A stretch of 64,000 nucleotides of DNA, taken from positions 1 to 64,000 of the forward strand of contig JBIIHQ010000009.1 in assembly GCA_044235645.1 (NCBI GenBank), written 5' to 3'. The notes beneath the pieces are model-generated. The model was not told the DNA's origin. It saw nothing but the letters and a program-made list of their open reading frames with translations, and searched no databases. Below are positions 54,033 through 62,937 of the stretch, piece by piece. The position numbers were made by a program, and so were the translations under genes. Source of the stretch: OMIW01 sp044235645 (GTDB lineage: Bacteria > Bdellovibrionota_C > UBA2361 > OMIW01). The first letter of the stretch is position 1. Every line of letters begins with the position of its first letter.

Positions 54033-55271
54033 TCAATCCAGGCCGGTGCCTAATTCGAGCCACCGCCGCTCGCTCGGCATCGACTGAGGCCCTGCAGACA
54101 TTCCGATTGAAACGGTACTTCTCGACTGAAAGAGGAATCGTATCTGCCCATCTGCAGCTGCTGCCCCTTTGGGAGGATTGGGATCACTCACTGACCGACG
54201 AACCGCTGCCTCGACCAATCGGTCGAATTGATTGCTACCGGATGGTTGCTGAATGCGGGAATTGACGAACGCCCCGTCGGGGGACAGCTCGGCTACTACT
54301 ATGACCGGTTGTCTGATTGCTCGAATATGAGTCGCCGCGAGGGATTGCCACCCCATCTCGCGTAATGAGTTAAAAACCCGATAGGCAACTCGTCGAACAA
54401 AGACCGCGTATTTATCGGCTTTCGTGTTGAGGAGGGTAACTTTCCCGTCCTGGATACCCGTTATCGCGTCGGCCGAGCCCGCGCCTCCGAGCGAACCACC
54501 CATGGCAGAACCGAGCGCAGCATCAAGTCGCGCATTGGACTGAGCTTCTGCCGACGACGGCTCCTTTTCAACATGCTGAAGCATCGACGATCTCGTTGCG
54601 TTCGATGCCTCTCTCCCAGTATTGCTGGTGCCCATCTTTGAGAGAACAACCGTGGGATCCAGACGCAAACTCTCTGAATTGAAGGGCGAGATTTTTCTTA
54701 CTCTCTCAACCGGGCCTGATGCCCTTCCCTCGTCTGAAAGTTTCGGTTTGGCCCCATTCCGACGAGCTGCAGCATCTTTGGCCTGAGCATCTTCCCGCTT
54801 CCTCGGGACAACCTCAGCCTTAACGGCTCGAGTTGGACCATCCGGGGCCACCCTCTTACCTGTTGAACCGCGGGCCGTTTGCACCACGGGGGACGCCCCG
54901 CGGCTCGAGTCATTCGCCCCCCCTCGCGCAAGCTGTTCTTTATCGGCGCGATGATCCCGCTCGGCAAATCGATGTGCTTGCGGGGGCGGTTCGCTCATCT
55001 GCGAGGCAGGTTCCGCAACGATCTGCCGAGTGTTCGGGCGGCTCGGAGCTTCTATCTTCTGTGGTCCTTCAAACGATACAAAGAGAGCCAACGGCTCATC
55101 CCCTTTCTGCCATTCATGCCGGCCCACACTAAGTACTATCCCAACGATAAGGTGTATCACCAAGGAACCAGCGACCGCCCAACTCAAGACACGCCGTTCA
55201 TCCCGAGAATGAGAGAGAAAGAAGGCTGCCTCGTAGGGAGAAAAAGCCGTGGTTGGCGGCACAGAACTCAT
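54033..55271 (-). CDS. TonB-family protein
   Basis: The 412-residue protein has a short cytosolic start, one transmembrane helix (about 29-50, SWAVAGSLVIHLIVGIVLSV) and a long charged, Pro-containing periplasmic linker. A C-terminal TonB-like domain follows (AVFVRRVAYRVFNSLREMGW, AELSPDGAFVNSRI, FDRLVEAAVRRS). Such proteins transmit proton-motive energy to the outer membrane with ExbBD, none of which is nearby. Some relatives act as gliding or envelope proteins instead. An ATG with GGAGA upstream supports the start. It is divergent from tatA. Confidence 0.82.
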   Translation of the reverse strand: MSSVPPTTAFSPYEAAFFLSHSRDERRVLSWAVAGSLVIHLIVGIVLSVGRHEWQKGDEPLALFVSFEGPQKIEAPSRPNTRQIVAEPASQMSEPPPQAHRFAERDHRADKEQLARGGANDSSRGASPVVQTARGSTGKRVAPDGPTRAVKAEVVPRKREDAQAKDAAARRNGAKPKLSDEGRASGPVERVRKISPFNSESLRLDPTVVLSKMGTSNTGREASNATRSSMLQHVEKEPSSAEAQSNARLDAALGSAMGGSLGGAGSADAITGIQDGKVTLLNTKADKYAVFVRRVAYRVFNSLREMGWQSLAATHIRAIRQPVIVVAELSPDGAFVNSRIQQPSGSNQFDRLVEAAVRRSVSDPNPPKGAAAADGQIRFLFQSRSTVSIGMSAGPQSMPSERRWLELGTGLD

Positions 55272-55475
55272 ATTGTCTCCGGTCTAGGAAAGCACCCTCT
55301 CCGACGGGCTTCTCCGTGTCTCGGCATCCTAGCACACGAACTATTGATGGCGCACACCTCCAACGTATCGAAATAACGGCACCCTTTATTCTCAGCACCG
55401 GCGAGCTCATTTTCTTGTCATATCAATAAAAAAGCTCCACAATGACGAACGGTGTCAAAGAGTGGAGGAACAGCC

Positions 55476-55715
55476 ATGTTTAATCTTGGGGGTTTAGAAT
55501 TAGGAGTTATCGCGATGCTCGTGGTGCTGCTTTTTGGGGTGAAGCGCATTCCGGAACTCGGCTCGGGACTCGGCCTCGGTATCAGCAACTTCCGTAAAGC
55601 ATATCGCGATGGAATGGCTATTGACGTGACCCCCGAGGGTTCGACCTCTGGAGGAAAGCAGTCAGAGGCCACGGTCAACACAGAAACCTCAACACAGGGG
55701 AAGAAAGAGGGTTAA
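55476..55715 (+). CDS. tatA: twin-arginine translocase subunit TatA/TatE
   Basis: TatA oligomers form the pathway for folded proteins. The 79-residue product has an N-terminal helix (LGGLELGVIAMLVVLLFG), the conserved hinge and amphipathic helix (VKRIPELGSGLGLGISNFRKAY) and a polar tail. The ATG at 55476 has GAGGAACA upstream. A GTG at 55452 would add 8 residues. No tatB or tatC lies beside it. Confidence 0.92.
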   Translation: MFNLGGLELGVIAMLVVLLFGVKRIPELGSGLGLGISNFRKAYRDGMAIDVTPEGSTSGGKQSEATVNTETSTQGKKEG

Positions 55716-55731
55716 GGTGAGCCCGGCCTCA

Positions 55732-57033
55732 CTACCGATTTGACCCTGAAAAATCCTTTGACACCGCATACACACGCGCTGAAAAGAACGCAGGCTGTCC
55801 ACTCTCCGACGAACCATCTTTCTGAGTCGTTAGATTTTGCGGGCCGAGCGGTAAAAGCACCCGAAAATTACTGCTACCCCCTGACACAACGGGCGCCTTG
55901 GTCTTAAGCGATACGTCCTGCATCTCAAGATTTTTTTTCGCCGAGAAACTTTCAAAGCGAGCACTCGAAAAAAGGGAACCGGCTACTGCGACCCCCTTTT
56001 GGAGAGGGAATCCCCGATCATCGAAGGTAAGGGCCTGCACCTGAATCTGTGACAATGTTGTCGAATCGGTCCCGTTTTTGACCCGCCCCTCAACAACATA
56101 GAGAGATTCACCACTCTCAAGATCCGCCCTTCGAAAGGTCACCTCCTCAACCTGAACCTCGGGCGGAGGCATCTTGAGTGGGGAGGCAAAGAAAGGCGCC
56201 AACCAACCACTTTGCCCTTCTTTTCCGACCCTCTGTGGAGTCCGAACCACCGCAGCCGTCAATCCAACAAGTATCAGTTGGACTAAGACCACGGGAGCAG
56301 CAGCTATCAAGGTTGTCCGAGCAGCGAAGTGCCGAGCTGAACCCCGGCTGGACGAGATGCTCGTTCCTAACGCTTCAACCAATTCTGATCGCTCAGAAAA
56401 GTCGGCCGACCTCGGGGGCGACCCATCCTCGCGAGGGGAGGATCCCGATGGCAACGGAGGACGGTCTTCCCTCTGGGAATTGTCGCGGTGATTAGCCGAC
56501 TCTGCCCATACATCCCGTGGCTTCTCCGCTGATAGCCCCCCCTCAGGGATACGTTCAGCTGAGGATTCTCTCCGCGAAAGGGGGGGCACCATGATCGTCG
56601 CCTCTAGCCCGGAGTGTGCTGCATGTGGAGACAATGACGGAGATGAGTCGAATAGAGGTTCGCTGCGGTCGCTTTGCCCTCCACCCAGCTCTGGATCGGG
56701 ACTCAGCAATGATGTTCGAGCGGCTGAAAGGGAGGATGTTGAAAATTCGGGAGAAGATGCCCCCTGAGGTGGTCCCGCGTACCCCTCTCGAGAATCTCTC
56801 CCTCGACTATCGGAGACTCCACCCCGCTCGGCTCGTCGCCCTCCCGCACCACGAGCCCGGTCGACAGCGGTCATAATTGAGGCGAGAGACTGGGAGAAGG
56901 TAGTATCACATTTCGAACAGTGAAAACGGGGACGGGCGACCTGTCCAAGGACCTGTGAATCTACCCCAAACCTCGTCTTACACGAGGGACATTGTATCGC
57001 CACGATAGCGCCGCTGGTCCGCCCTTCATTCAT
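55732..57033 (-). CDS. zinc-ribbon membrane protein (MJ0042-type finger, DUF3426-like)
   Basis: The N-terminus is a cytosolic MJ0042-type zinc ribbon: IQCPSCKTRFGVDSQVLG and RFHCSKCDTTF, with C15, C18, C39 and C42. A long Ser/Pro/Gly-rich disordered linker (about 55-235) follows, then one transmembrane helix (about 241-263). A periplasmic domain with the DUF3426-like signature comes last (VEEVTFRRADLESGESLYVVEGRVKNGT). Such proteins are common in Proteobacteria and of unknown function. It converges with tatA and diverges from the methyltransferase gene. Confidence 0.8.
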   Translation of the reverse strand: MNEGRTSGAIVAIQCPSCKTRFGVDSQVLGQVARPRFHCSKCDTTFSQSLASIMTAVDRARGAGGRRAERGGVSDSRGRDSREGYAGPPQGASSPEFSTSSLSAARTSLLSPDPELGGGQSDRSEPLFDSSPSLSPHAAHSGLEATIMVPPLSRRESSAERIPEGGLSAEKPRDVWAESANHRDNSQREDRPPLPSGSSPREDGSPPRSADFSERSELVEALGTSISSSRGSARHFAARTTLIAAAPVVLVQLILVGLTAAVVRTPQRVGKEGQSGWLAPFFASPLKMPPPEVQVEEVTFRRADLESGESLYVVEGRVKNGTDSTTLSQIQVQALTFDDRGFPLQKGVAVAGSLFSSARFESFSAKKNLEMQDVSLKTKAPVVSGGSSNFRVLLPLGPQNLTTQKDGSSESGQPAFFSARVYAVSKDFSGSNR

Positions 57034-57284
57034 GCCATTTTCTCCTCACATACCCCCCTGGTGATACCACAAAATCGAGGCTCACAACACATATGTGGAG
57101 TATAAAATTGTTCTCTCTCGCTCCACCTCACCCTTCGACTACCAACGCAGACTTCCTCTATATGTTGGCCGATTATCGATGCCTCCTGAGGTTGGGAGAT
57201 TTTAGCGGCACAACCGAGCGACCCCCTCACTTTGACGAAGCCCCCTTCCTCGGGATAACCTCCACTATTACCTTTGGAGTTTTC

Positions 57285-58232
57285 ATGTCGCCAAAAAAAA
57301 CGTCTCAACGCTCTGTCCGGTCAGTAGCAATCCCCAAACCGGTCTCCCAGCAGTCAACGAAAGATAGTCGATTGAGGGGCAATCCTCGAACTCCAAACCG
57401 GAGCATCTCTCCGCTGCGGGCCCATGCGCCGTTCGAACGCCACAACCGAGGACCATCTTCTTCCGTGAAGCGGGCAGGCCGCGTAGGGAGTGGCCCCGAG
57501 GGGTATTGGATCATGGGTCGCAACGCGGTGGCTGAATTGATTCGCATTGCGCCTGAACGGGTTCTCGAGGTGTGGTGCACCCCTGAAAGTGCCTCTCTTC
57601 TCTCCGGGCTCTCGCGTCAGATACCCATCCATGCCGACACCGAGCGCGGCCGGCTCACCGCACTCGTAAACTCCGATAGTCATCAGGGCATCGTGGTTCG
57701 TGCAACGCCCCGAACCCTCCTTGGCCTCGCCGAGATTCTCGCCGCTATTCCGTCAGATACCCCTGCTCTCCTTGTCTTGCCCGATTCAATACACGATCCT
57801 CAAAATCTTGGGGCTATTCTCCGCGCTGCCGAGTGCTTCGGTGCTGATGGAGTCATTCTCAATCGCAACCGAGGATGCCCGGTGACCCCCGTCGTCACCA
57901 AATCGGGGGTGGGTGCGACAGAGTTGATTCCGTTAATTGAGGTCTCGAACGCCGATCACGCGCTTCGCCTTTGTCAGCAGCACCACTTCTGGGTCGTGGC
58001 TGCCTCTCGCGGTAATAGCGCACAACCCCTTGAGCACTTCACCTTTCCTCCCCGGACCCTTCTCATCGTGGGCTCTGAGGGTGACGGGATCCAACCACTT
58101 TTGGTGAAGCGTGCCGATCACCTCGTGTCCATCACGCAATACGGAGTAATAGACTCGTTGAACGTCTCTCAAGCTACCGCTGTGTTGTGTCACGAGTATC
58201 GGCGACACCATGTGACGAGCGCACGGCCGTAG
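57285..58232 (+). CDS. rlmB: TrmH/SpoU-family RNA 2'-O-methyltransferase (RlmB-like)
   Basis: RlmB methylates G2251 of 23S rRNA. The SPOUT knot motifs are visible: LPDSIHDPQNLGAILRAAECFGADGVI, LLIVGSEGDGIQPLL and DSLNVSQATAVLCHEYRR, with a short substrate-binding N-terminal domain (IMGRNAVAELIRI). A basic, disordered extension of about 75 residues precedes it. The ATG at 57285 with GGAG upstream gives 315 residues. The frame is open to 57093. The exact rRNA target is inferred from family similarity. Confidence 0.88.
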   Translation: MSPKKTSQRSVRSVAIPKPVSQQSTKDSRLRGNPRTPNRSISPLRAHAPFERHNRGPSSSVKRAGRVGSGPEGYWIMGRNAVAELIRIAPERVLEVWCTPESASLLSGLSRQIPIHADTERGRLTALVNSDSHQGIVVRATPRTLLGLAEILAAIPSDTPALLVLPDSIHDPQNLGAILRAAECFGADGVILNRNRGCPVTPVVTKSGVGATELIPLIEVSNADHALRLCQQHHFWVVAASRGNSAQPLEHFTFPPRTLLIVGSEGDGIQPLLVKRADHLVSITQYGVIDSLNVSQATAVLCHEYRRHHVTSARP

Positions 58233-58438
58233 AAGGTTAACAAAGAGGGTGCCCGAGCGCGAATCAGGTCGCGTCGAGACCGTGCTAAAACTCTCTATTC
58301 ACGGGCTCAGACTCCCCGTAGACAACCTCACCCCTTTCGAGTAACCTCGTTTCATGCGGTCTACTGTGAGGGAGTGTTCGGAGTTCCCTCACCGGCGAAA
58401 CCATCCATTCGCCCCTCCCCCCTCGGTGAAATGCCAGC

Positions 58439-59473
58439 ATGAATGACCTACCGCACGTTGATACCCCCGAGAACCGTTATGATCTCTCAGATAACGGATC
58501 GGGCTCGCCGGCGCTCTCGCAGGACGCTCTTAAGGCCCCCATGATTGCACGAGTCGATGACGACGCGCCTCACTATCTCTTCTCCGTCAACCTCGATCTC
58601 TTCGATGGTCCGATGGATCTCCTCCTCCATCTCGTTAAGCAGCACGAGCTCCCGATTGAGCGAGTTTCACTCGCACTGGTAACTGAACAATTTATGGCGA
58701 TTCTCGACGAAGCAGTCGAGCTCGACTTTGAACTTGCTGGCGAGTACCTTGTTGTAGCCGCGACCTTACTCGCGATTAAATCCTCCATCCTTCTCAACAA
58801 ACCTGTTGAGGTGCAGATTGATCAAGCTGAGGAGGGACCGGACCCCGAAGAGGAGCTTTTGCAGCGATTACGAGAGCTCGAGCGTTTTCGGGAAAGTGCG
58901 CAGCAGCTTGGCGCTCGCCCTCTTCTCGGTGTTGATGTTTTCGCCCCGGTTCCTGAGCCATTTGCCCCCGGACCGCCAGTGCTACGCGATCACGATGCGC
59001 TGCTCCTTGGAAGGGCATTACGTCGCCTCATTGACCGTGCTCCGGCTGAGCTCCGCTCACTCGTGATTACCACCGACTCCGTGCCGATAGCCGCTCGGAT
59101 GGTTCAGGTCATTGAACGACTGACGGCGTCCCACCACGGGGTACCATTTAGCGAGTTAGTTGGTGAGGCCGCTACCGTCCCTACCATTATCGCCACCTTT
59201 CTCGCCCTGCTCGAGCTGTGTAAACGTCAGGCCATTCAGGTTGAACAACCAGCGGTGTTCGGAGATATCCTTATATCGCTTGCCCCACCGACCCATTCAG
59301 GTGAACCGCTCTCGGCTACAACCATGCTCACCTCTGAATTTGACCAGCAGAACGAATCGGTCGAAGATGTCGAGGACCGAACTCACATTGATGACGGCGA
59401 GATCGACGAGGGCTCTATCGATGACGAAAGGAGAGAGTACCTTAAAGAAGAAGGTGCTCGAGGGACCGCATAG
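58439..59473 (+). CDS. scpA: segregation and condensation protein A (kleisin)
   Basis: ScpA bridges SMC heads in the bacterial condensin. The N-terminal kleisin domain (FSVNLDLFDGPMDLLLHLVKQHELPIERVSLALV) and the helical segment LAGEYLVVAATLLAIKSSILL are diagnostic. A winged-helix C-terminus follows. An unusual acidic tail (about 295-344, QNESVEDVEDRTHIDDGEIDEG) extends it to 344 residues against about 250-270 usually. First gene of scpA-scpB-rluB. Confidence 0.96.
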   Translation: MNDLPHVDTPENRYDLSDNGSGSPALSQDALKAPMIARVDDDAPHYLFSVNLDLFDGPMDLLLHLVKQHELPIERVSLALVTEQFMAILDEAVELDFELAGEYLVVAATLLAIKSSILLNKPVEVQIDQAEEGPDPEEELLQRLRELERFRESAQQLGARPLLGVDVFAPVPEPFAPGPPVLRDHDALLLGRALRRLIDRAPAELRSLVITTDSVPIAARMVQVIERLTASHHGVPFSELVGEAATVPTIIATFLALLELCKRQAIQVEQPAVFGDILISLAPPTHSGEPLSATTMLTSEFDQQNESVEDVEDRTHIDDGEIDEGSIDDERREYLKEEGARGTA

Positions 59474-59509
59474 CTCGGGACTGATAATCAAGACCATCAA
59501 TCATGCAAC

Positions 59510-60604
59510 ATGACCACACACCTAACCGATTACACAACCGCAAATGACTCGACGGAAGAGGGCCTCAAGCGCAGAGGCGAGCTCGAGGCAACCGACAGCG
59601 CTGCTGCATTTGATGTAATTTCAGAGGAAGTCTCTCCCGACTCCAAGGGAGAGGAGTCTGTCGATAGTAGGGATGCTGATGACGGTTTATCGCTTGAGGA
59701 GCGGGTCCCCCTCCTTCAGGCGCTTCTGATATCTCATGGCGATCCGCTCGCGATGGAGCAGCTTGTCGAGGTAACCCGTCTTGAACCCGATACGATATAT
59801 GCATCGCTCGGTGAGTTACGAACAATACTTGCGGGTCCGACGAGTGGCATCGAACTTGTTGAGGTGGGCGCACGATTTCAGATCAGGACCAAAGTTGCCT
59901 ATTCCCCCTTCATCAGGGCTCTCAAAGCGGAACGGCCCCGAAAGCTAAGTAGTCCTGCGCTCGAGACCCTCGCAATAGTGGCCTACCAGCAACCAGTTGC
60001 AAAGAGCGACATCGATAAACTTCGGGGAGTTGATTCAACCCCCACTCTCAAAACACTTCTTGAACGGGGCTTGGTTCGGGTTGTCGGGCAGGCGTCTTCT
60101 GTCGGTCATCCGTCGCTCTACGGCACAACCGAGGATTTCCTCAAGATTTTCGGCCTCTCAGCGTTGACTGATCTGCCATCGCTTCGGGAGGCCGGTTTCG
60201 TTGAGCGTGATCCCGGGGAGCCTGGTGAATTAATCGACGTGACCACTCTTGATGATGAAGAGCTTGCTCACGAGACCGCATCTGATTCTTTAACCCACTC
60301 CCATGAGGAGACCCTAGCAATGACCGAACCTAAAAATCCACGAGCGCTCGATTCAAATAACGGTTCCACAGCGGACTCTGCTTATCAGCAGGGGGCCCGG
60401 TCCGCGACATCCAACTCCCCCCAAGACGAGACAGAGCCTTCCTCCATCAATGTACCGATCACTCTTGCGGGTCGCATTGACATCGAACGGATTCCACCCG
60501 AAGAGGAAGCGCGAATCATGGAGGATCATGAGTCAAACTGGTTCGAGGGGGAGGAGCCTGCCGAGAGCGCAGCGATGCAAACTGGTGAAGAACGCAGAAA
60601 ATAA
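59510..60604 (+). CDS. scpB: segregation and condensation protein B
   Basis: ScpB dimers bind the ScpA linker in the SMC complex. The two winged-helix domains are recognisable from LLQALLISHGDPLAMEQLVEVT and SPALETLAIVAYQQPVAKSDIDKLRGV to VVGQASSVGHPSLYGTTEDFLKIFGL. Long Asp/Glu/Ser-rich extensions flank the core: about 60 residues at the N-terminus and 125 at the C-terminus, giving 364 residues against about 200. It lies 36 nt after scpA. Confidence 0.95.
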   Translation: MTTHLTDYTTANDSTEEGLKRRGELEATDSAAAFDVISEEVSPDSKGEESVDSRDADDGLSLEERVPLLQALLISHGDPLAMEQLVEVTRLEPDTIYASLGELRTILAGPTSGIELVEVGARFQIRTKVAYSPFIRALKAERPRKLSSPALETLAIVAYQQPVAKSDIDKLRGVDSTPTLKTLLERGLVRVVGQASSVGHPSLYGTTEDFLKIFGLSALTDLPSLREAGFVERDPGEPGELIDVTTLDDEELAHETASDSLTHSHEETLAMTEPKNPRALDSNNGSTADSAYQQGARSATSNSPQDETEPSSINVPITLAGRIDIERIPPEEEARIMEDHESNWFEGEEPAESAAMQTGEERRK

Positions 60605-60786
60605 GGGGCTGGGGGGCTCTTACGCGGTGGCTCCGTTCTTAACCTCTGCTCCCGTGCCCTGCGAAATTCATTCGGTTTGATTCCTCAAGACAATCACCTC
60701 TCGGAGTCGTTATCGAGCCCGCAACCTCTGTCATATGATCTTACTCACTCCTTTTCTCCGTCAAAGACGGCATTCGAGATTTAGCT

Positions 60787-62082
60787 GTGTCCCCGAAAAA
60801 ACGTACCCCCTCCGCTCTACCCCGTCTTCAACGATTCCTCAGTGAATGTGGTGTCGCCTCACGCCGCTCGGCCGAGGAGCTCATCGCCGCCGGGAAGGTC
60901 ACCGTCAACGATGTCGTCGTCACTGAACTCGGAACTCGCATCGATCCGACCAAATCGGTCGTGCGGGTCTCCCGCCGAATCGTTACCCCCGCCCCTAAGG
61001 GGGTACTTCTCCTTCACAAACCTCCCGGTGTTGTCAGTACTCTCTCCGACCCTGAGGGTCGTCGGTCGATAGCCGACTACCTCACGAAACACTACCGATC
61101 TTACTTTCCCGTTGGTCGACTCGACTGGGATTCGGCCGGATTGGTGATTCTCACAAATGATGGCGACCTTGCTAATCATTTGCTCCACCCTCGCTTTGAA
61201 ATTGAGCGGGTATATCATGCGCGAGTAGAGGGGCTTCCCACACACCGAACTCTCGAGATGCTTGCCAAAGGGGTGAAGCTAACCGATGGACCCGCTTCGT
61301 GTCGTGCAGCTATCGTCGAGCGCAGCGGTGATCACACCTGGGTTGAGGTAACGATCTCAGAGGGGAGGAACCGAATCGTTCGACGCCTTTTTGACTTCGT
61401 CGGCCATCCCGTAGACAAATTGAAACGGATATCTCATGGGCCATTTCGGCTTGGAAATCTCCGTCCAGGTGATGTTCGGCGTTTAACGGAGCGGGAATAT
61501 TCCCGGCTCAAGGGGATCGTACTGGCCGAGGGGCGACGCGACGAGAGGCGGGACTCAACACAGAGGCGAGCAGGGCGGGGCCTTTATCGCACTGAGGGGA
61601 GGAATGCTGAAAATACCGGTTTGTCTCGCCCCAGGCAACGAGGTGTGACGACGAAACATGGAGAACAGAGCCGCGGAACGCGGAGACCGAGTGCACCGAG
61701 CCGAGGCCAAAGGCAGGAGAGGGGGTGGGACCAGACAAGAGTAGTACCCAGCGGAGAGGTGAATCCACGGCGAGGCGAAGTGGCAACTGAGCGTCGCCCC
61801 AGACAGCGGGGCGAAGGGGGGGCACCATCAGGCCAGTTCCGTTCAGTCTGGCGCTCCAGAGGATTGAGCCACGAACAAAAGCGGGAAAAGAGACGAGAAC
61901 AACCGACAGGGACAATGCCCGGGAAATCTATCCGACCGCAGGGAGTCAGGAGACAGACAGAGGCGAATCAACGAGCCCCGTCGAGAAGCGGCGTCGCAGG
62001 TTCATCGAGGAACTCCCCCTCCCGCTCAACGAGGAAGCCCCCGGTCGATTCAAGACCTTCAAGAAAGAGACGAACCGAGTAA
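60787..62082 (+). CDS. rluB: 23S rRNA pseudouridine synthase RluB-like with basic tail
   Basis: RluB makes pseudouridine at position 2605 of 23S rRNA. An S4 RNA-binding domain (RLQRFLSECGVASRRSAEELIAAGKVTVN) precedes the catalytic domain with VGRLDWDSAGL, catalytic Asp113, and EVTISEGRNRIVRRLFDFVGHPV. The start is GTG at 60787. Residues 250-431 form a disordered Arg/Gly/Ser-rich tail (RRDERRDSTQRRAGR and many RG/RR repeats) that probably contacts RNA. It follows scpB as in many bacteria. The specificity is inferred. Confidence 0.9.
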   Translation: MSPKKRTPSALPRLQRFLSECGVASRRSAEELIAAGKVTVNDVVVTELGTRIDPTKSVVRVSRRIVTPAPKGVLLLHKPPGVVSTLSDPEGRRSIADYLTKHYRSYFPVGRLDWDSAGLVILTNDGDLANHLLHPRFEIERVYHARVEGLPTHRTLEMLAKGVKLTDGPASCRAAIVERSGDHTWVEVTISEGRNRIVRRLFDFVGHPVDKLKRISHGPFRLGNLRPGDVRRLTEREYSRLKGIVLAEGRRDERRDSTQRRAGRGLYRTEGRNAENTGLSRPRQRGVTTKHGEQSRGTRRPSAPSRGQRQERGWDQTRVVPSGEVNPRRGEVATERRPRQRGEGGAPSGQFRSVWRSRGLSHEQKREKRREQPTGTMPGKSIRPQGVRRQTEANQRAPSRSGVAGSSRNSPSRSTRKPPVDSRPSRKRRTE

Positions 62083-62140
62083 CGAGGGCCCCGTTGAAAG
62101 CTGCGCCTCAGGCCAACGAACCTGGACGGAGCCTCTTCGC

Positions 62141-62674
62141 TCAGCTACGCCTAAATATCGGCCCACTTTTGGTGAAACTGACCTTTGGAGGAGCACTGTG
62201 AGCAGCAGATGAGGCTCCTTCTGGATTCGTTGATGCCTCCGAAGAGGTTGCGGGAGGTTTCAGAGGCCCCCCTCCGGCCGGCGATATTTTTGTCAGAGCA
62301 CCAGGCCTCACCCCCTCGCCATTCCCGGCGACCGCTCGCTCACCTGTGATGAGAGAAGGTGATTCCTGCGCATCCCCCTTCTCGAGGGCCTCCTTAACCT
62401 TTTGAAAAAGGCTCAGGTCCCGCGCCGCCTCGTCTTCACCTACTTCTTTGTTGAGCACTCCGGCCAACGTCTTCTTTCTCTTATTGTCGAGAAATGAAAT
62501 GAGCCAATTGAGGAGCACGAGAAGCTCCTGAACCGTGGACACACTCGCTGCCGGAGCTCGGGGCAATTTAACCGGTTGAGACTGAACCGCAACCTCCGTA
62601 TCCGCAACGGCTGTCCCTTTATTGGCTCCCCCTCTCAGCAATCCCCCGCTCGAAGGTCCCCCCGTGCCCACCAT
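62141..62674 (-). CDS. hypothetical protein of 177 residues
   Basis: The ATG at 62674 has AAAGGGGGATGC upstream, a good ribosome site. The product is low in complexity at both ends (Gly/Ala/Pro/Ser) with one hydrophobic-charged central helix pair (VQELLVLLNWLISFLDNKRKKTLAGVLNKE). It has no cysteines, no clear signal peptide and no family I recognise. It converges with rluB, with 58 nt between stops. Confidence 0.6.
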   Translation of the reverse strand: MVGTGGPSSGGLLRGGANKGTAVADTEVAVQSQPVKLPRAPAASVSTVQELLVLLNWLISFLDNKRKKTLAGVLNKEVGEDEAARDLSLFQKVKEALEKGDAQESPSLITGERAVAGNGEGVRPGALTKISPAGGGPLKPPATSSEASTNPEGASSAAHSAPPKVSFTKSGPIFRRS

Positions 62675-62937
62675 GCATCCCCCTTTCCTGCTCCGCCTAT
62701 TGCGATTTCTTAACCTGCCTCAGATTGTCTCTCATTATCGAGCCAGGAACAATGAAGTTATGGACATTTACGATGGCTGGACTCCTCTGGAAGTAAATAA
62801 AATCCTGGGAACGAGGATCCTCATCGATTAAAGGAAACGAGGCCATAATAACGACAGTGTAAACGCATTCAACCGTCGCGACGGTCGCCCGGTACCAGGC
62901 CCTTATGGCCACTACAAACCGTCCTATTCGCCCCTAA

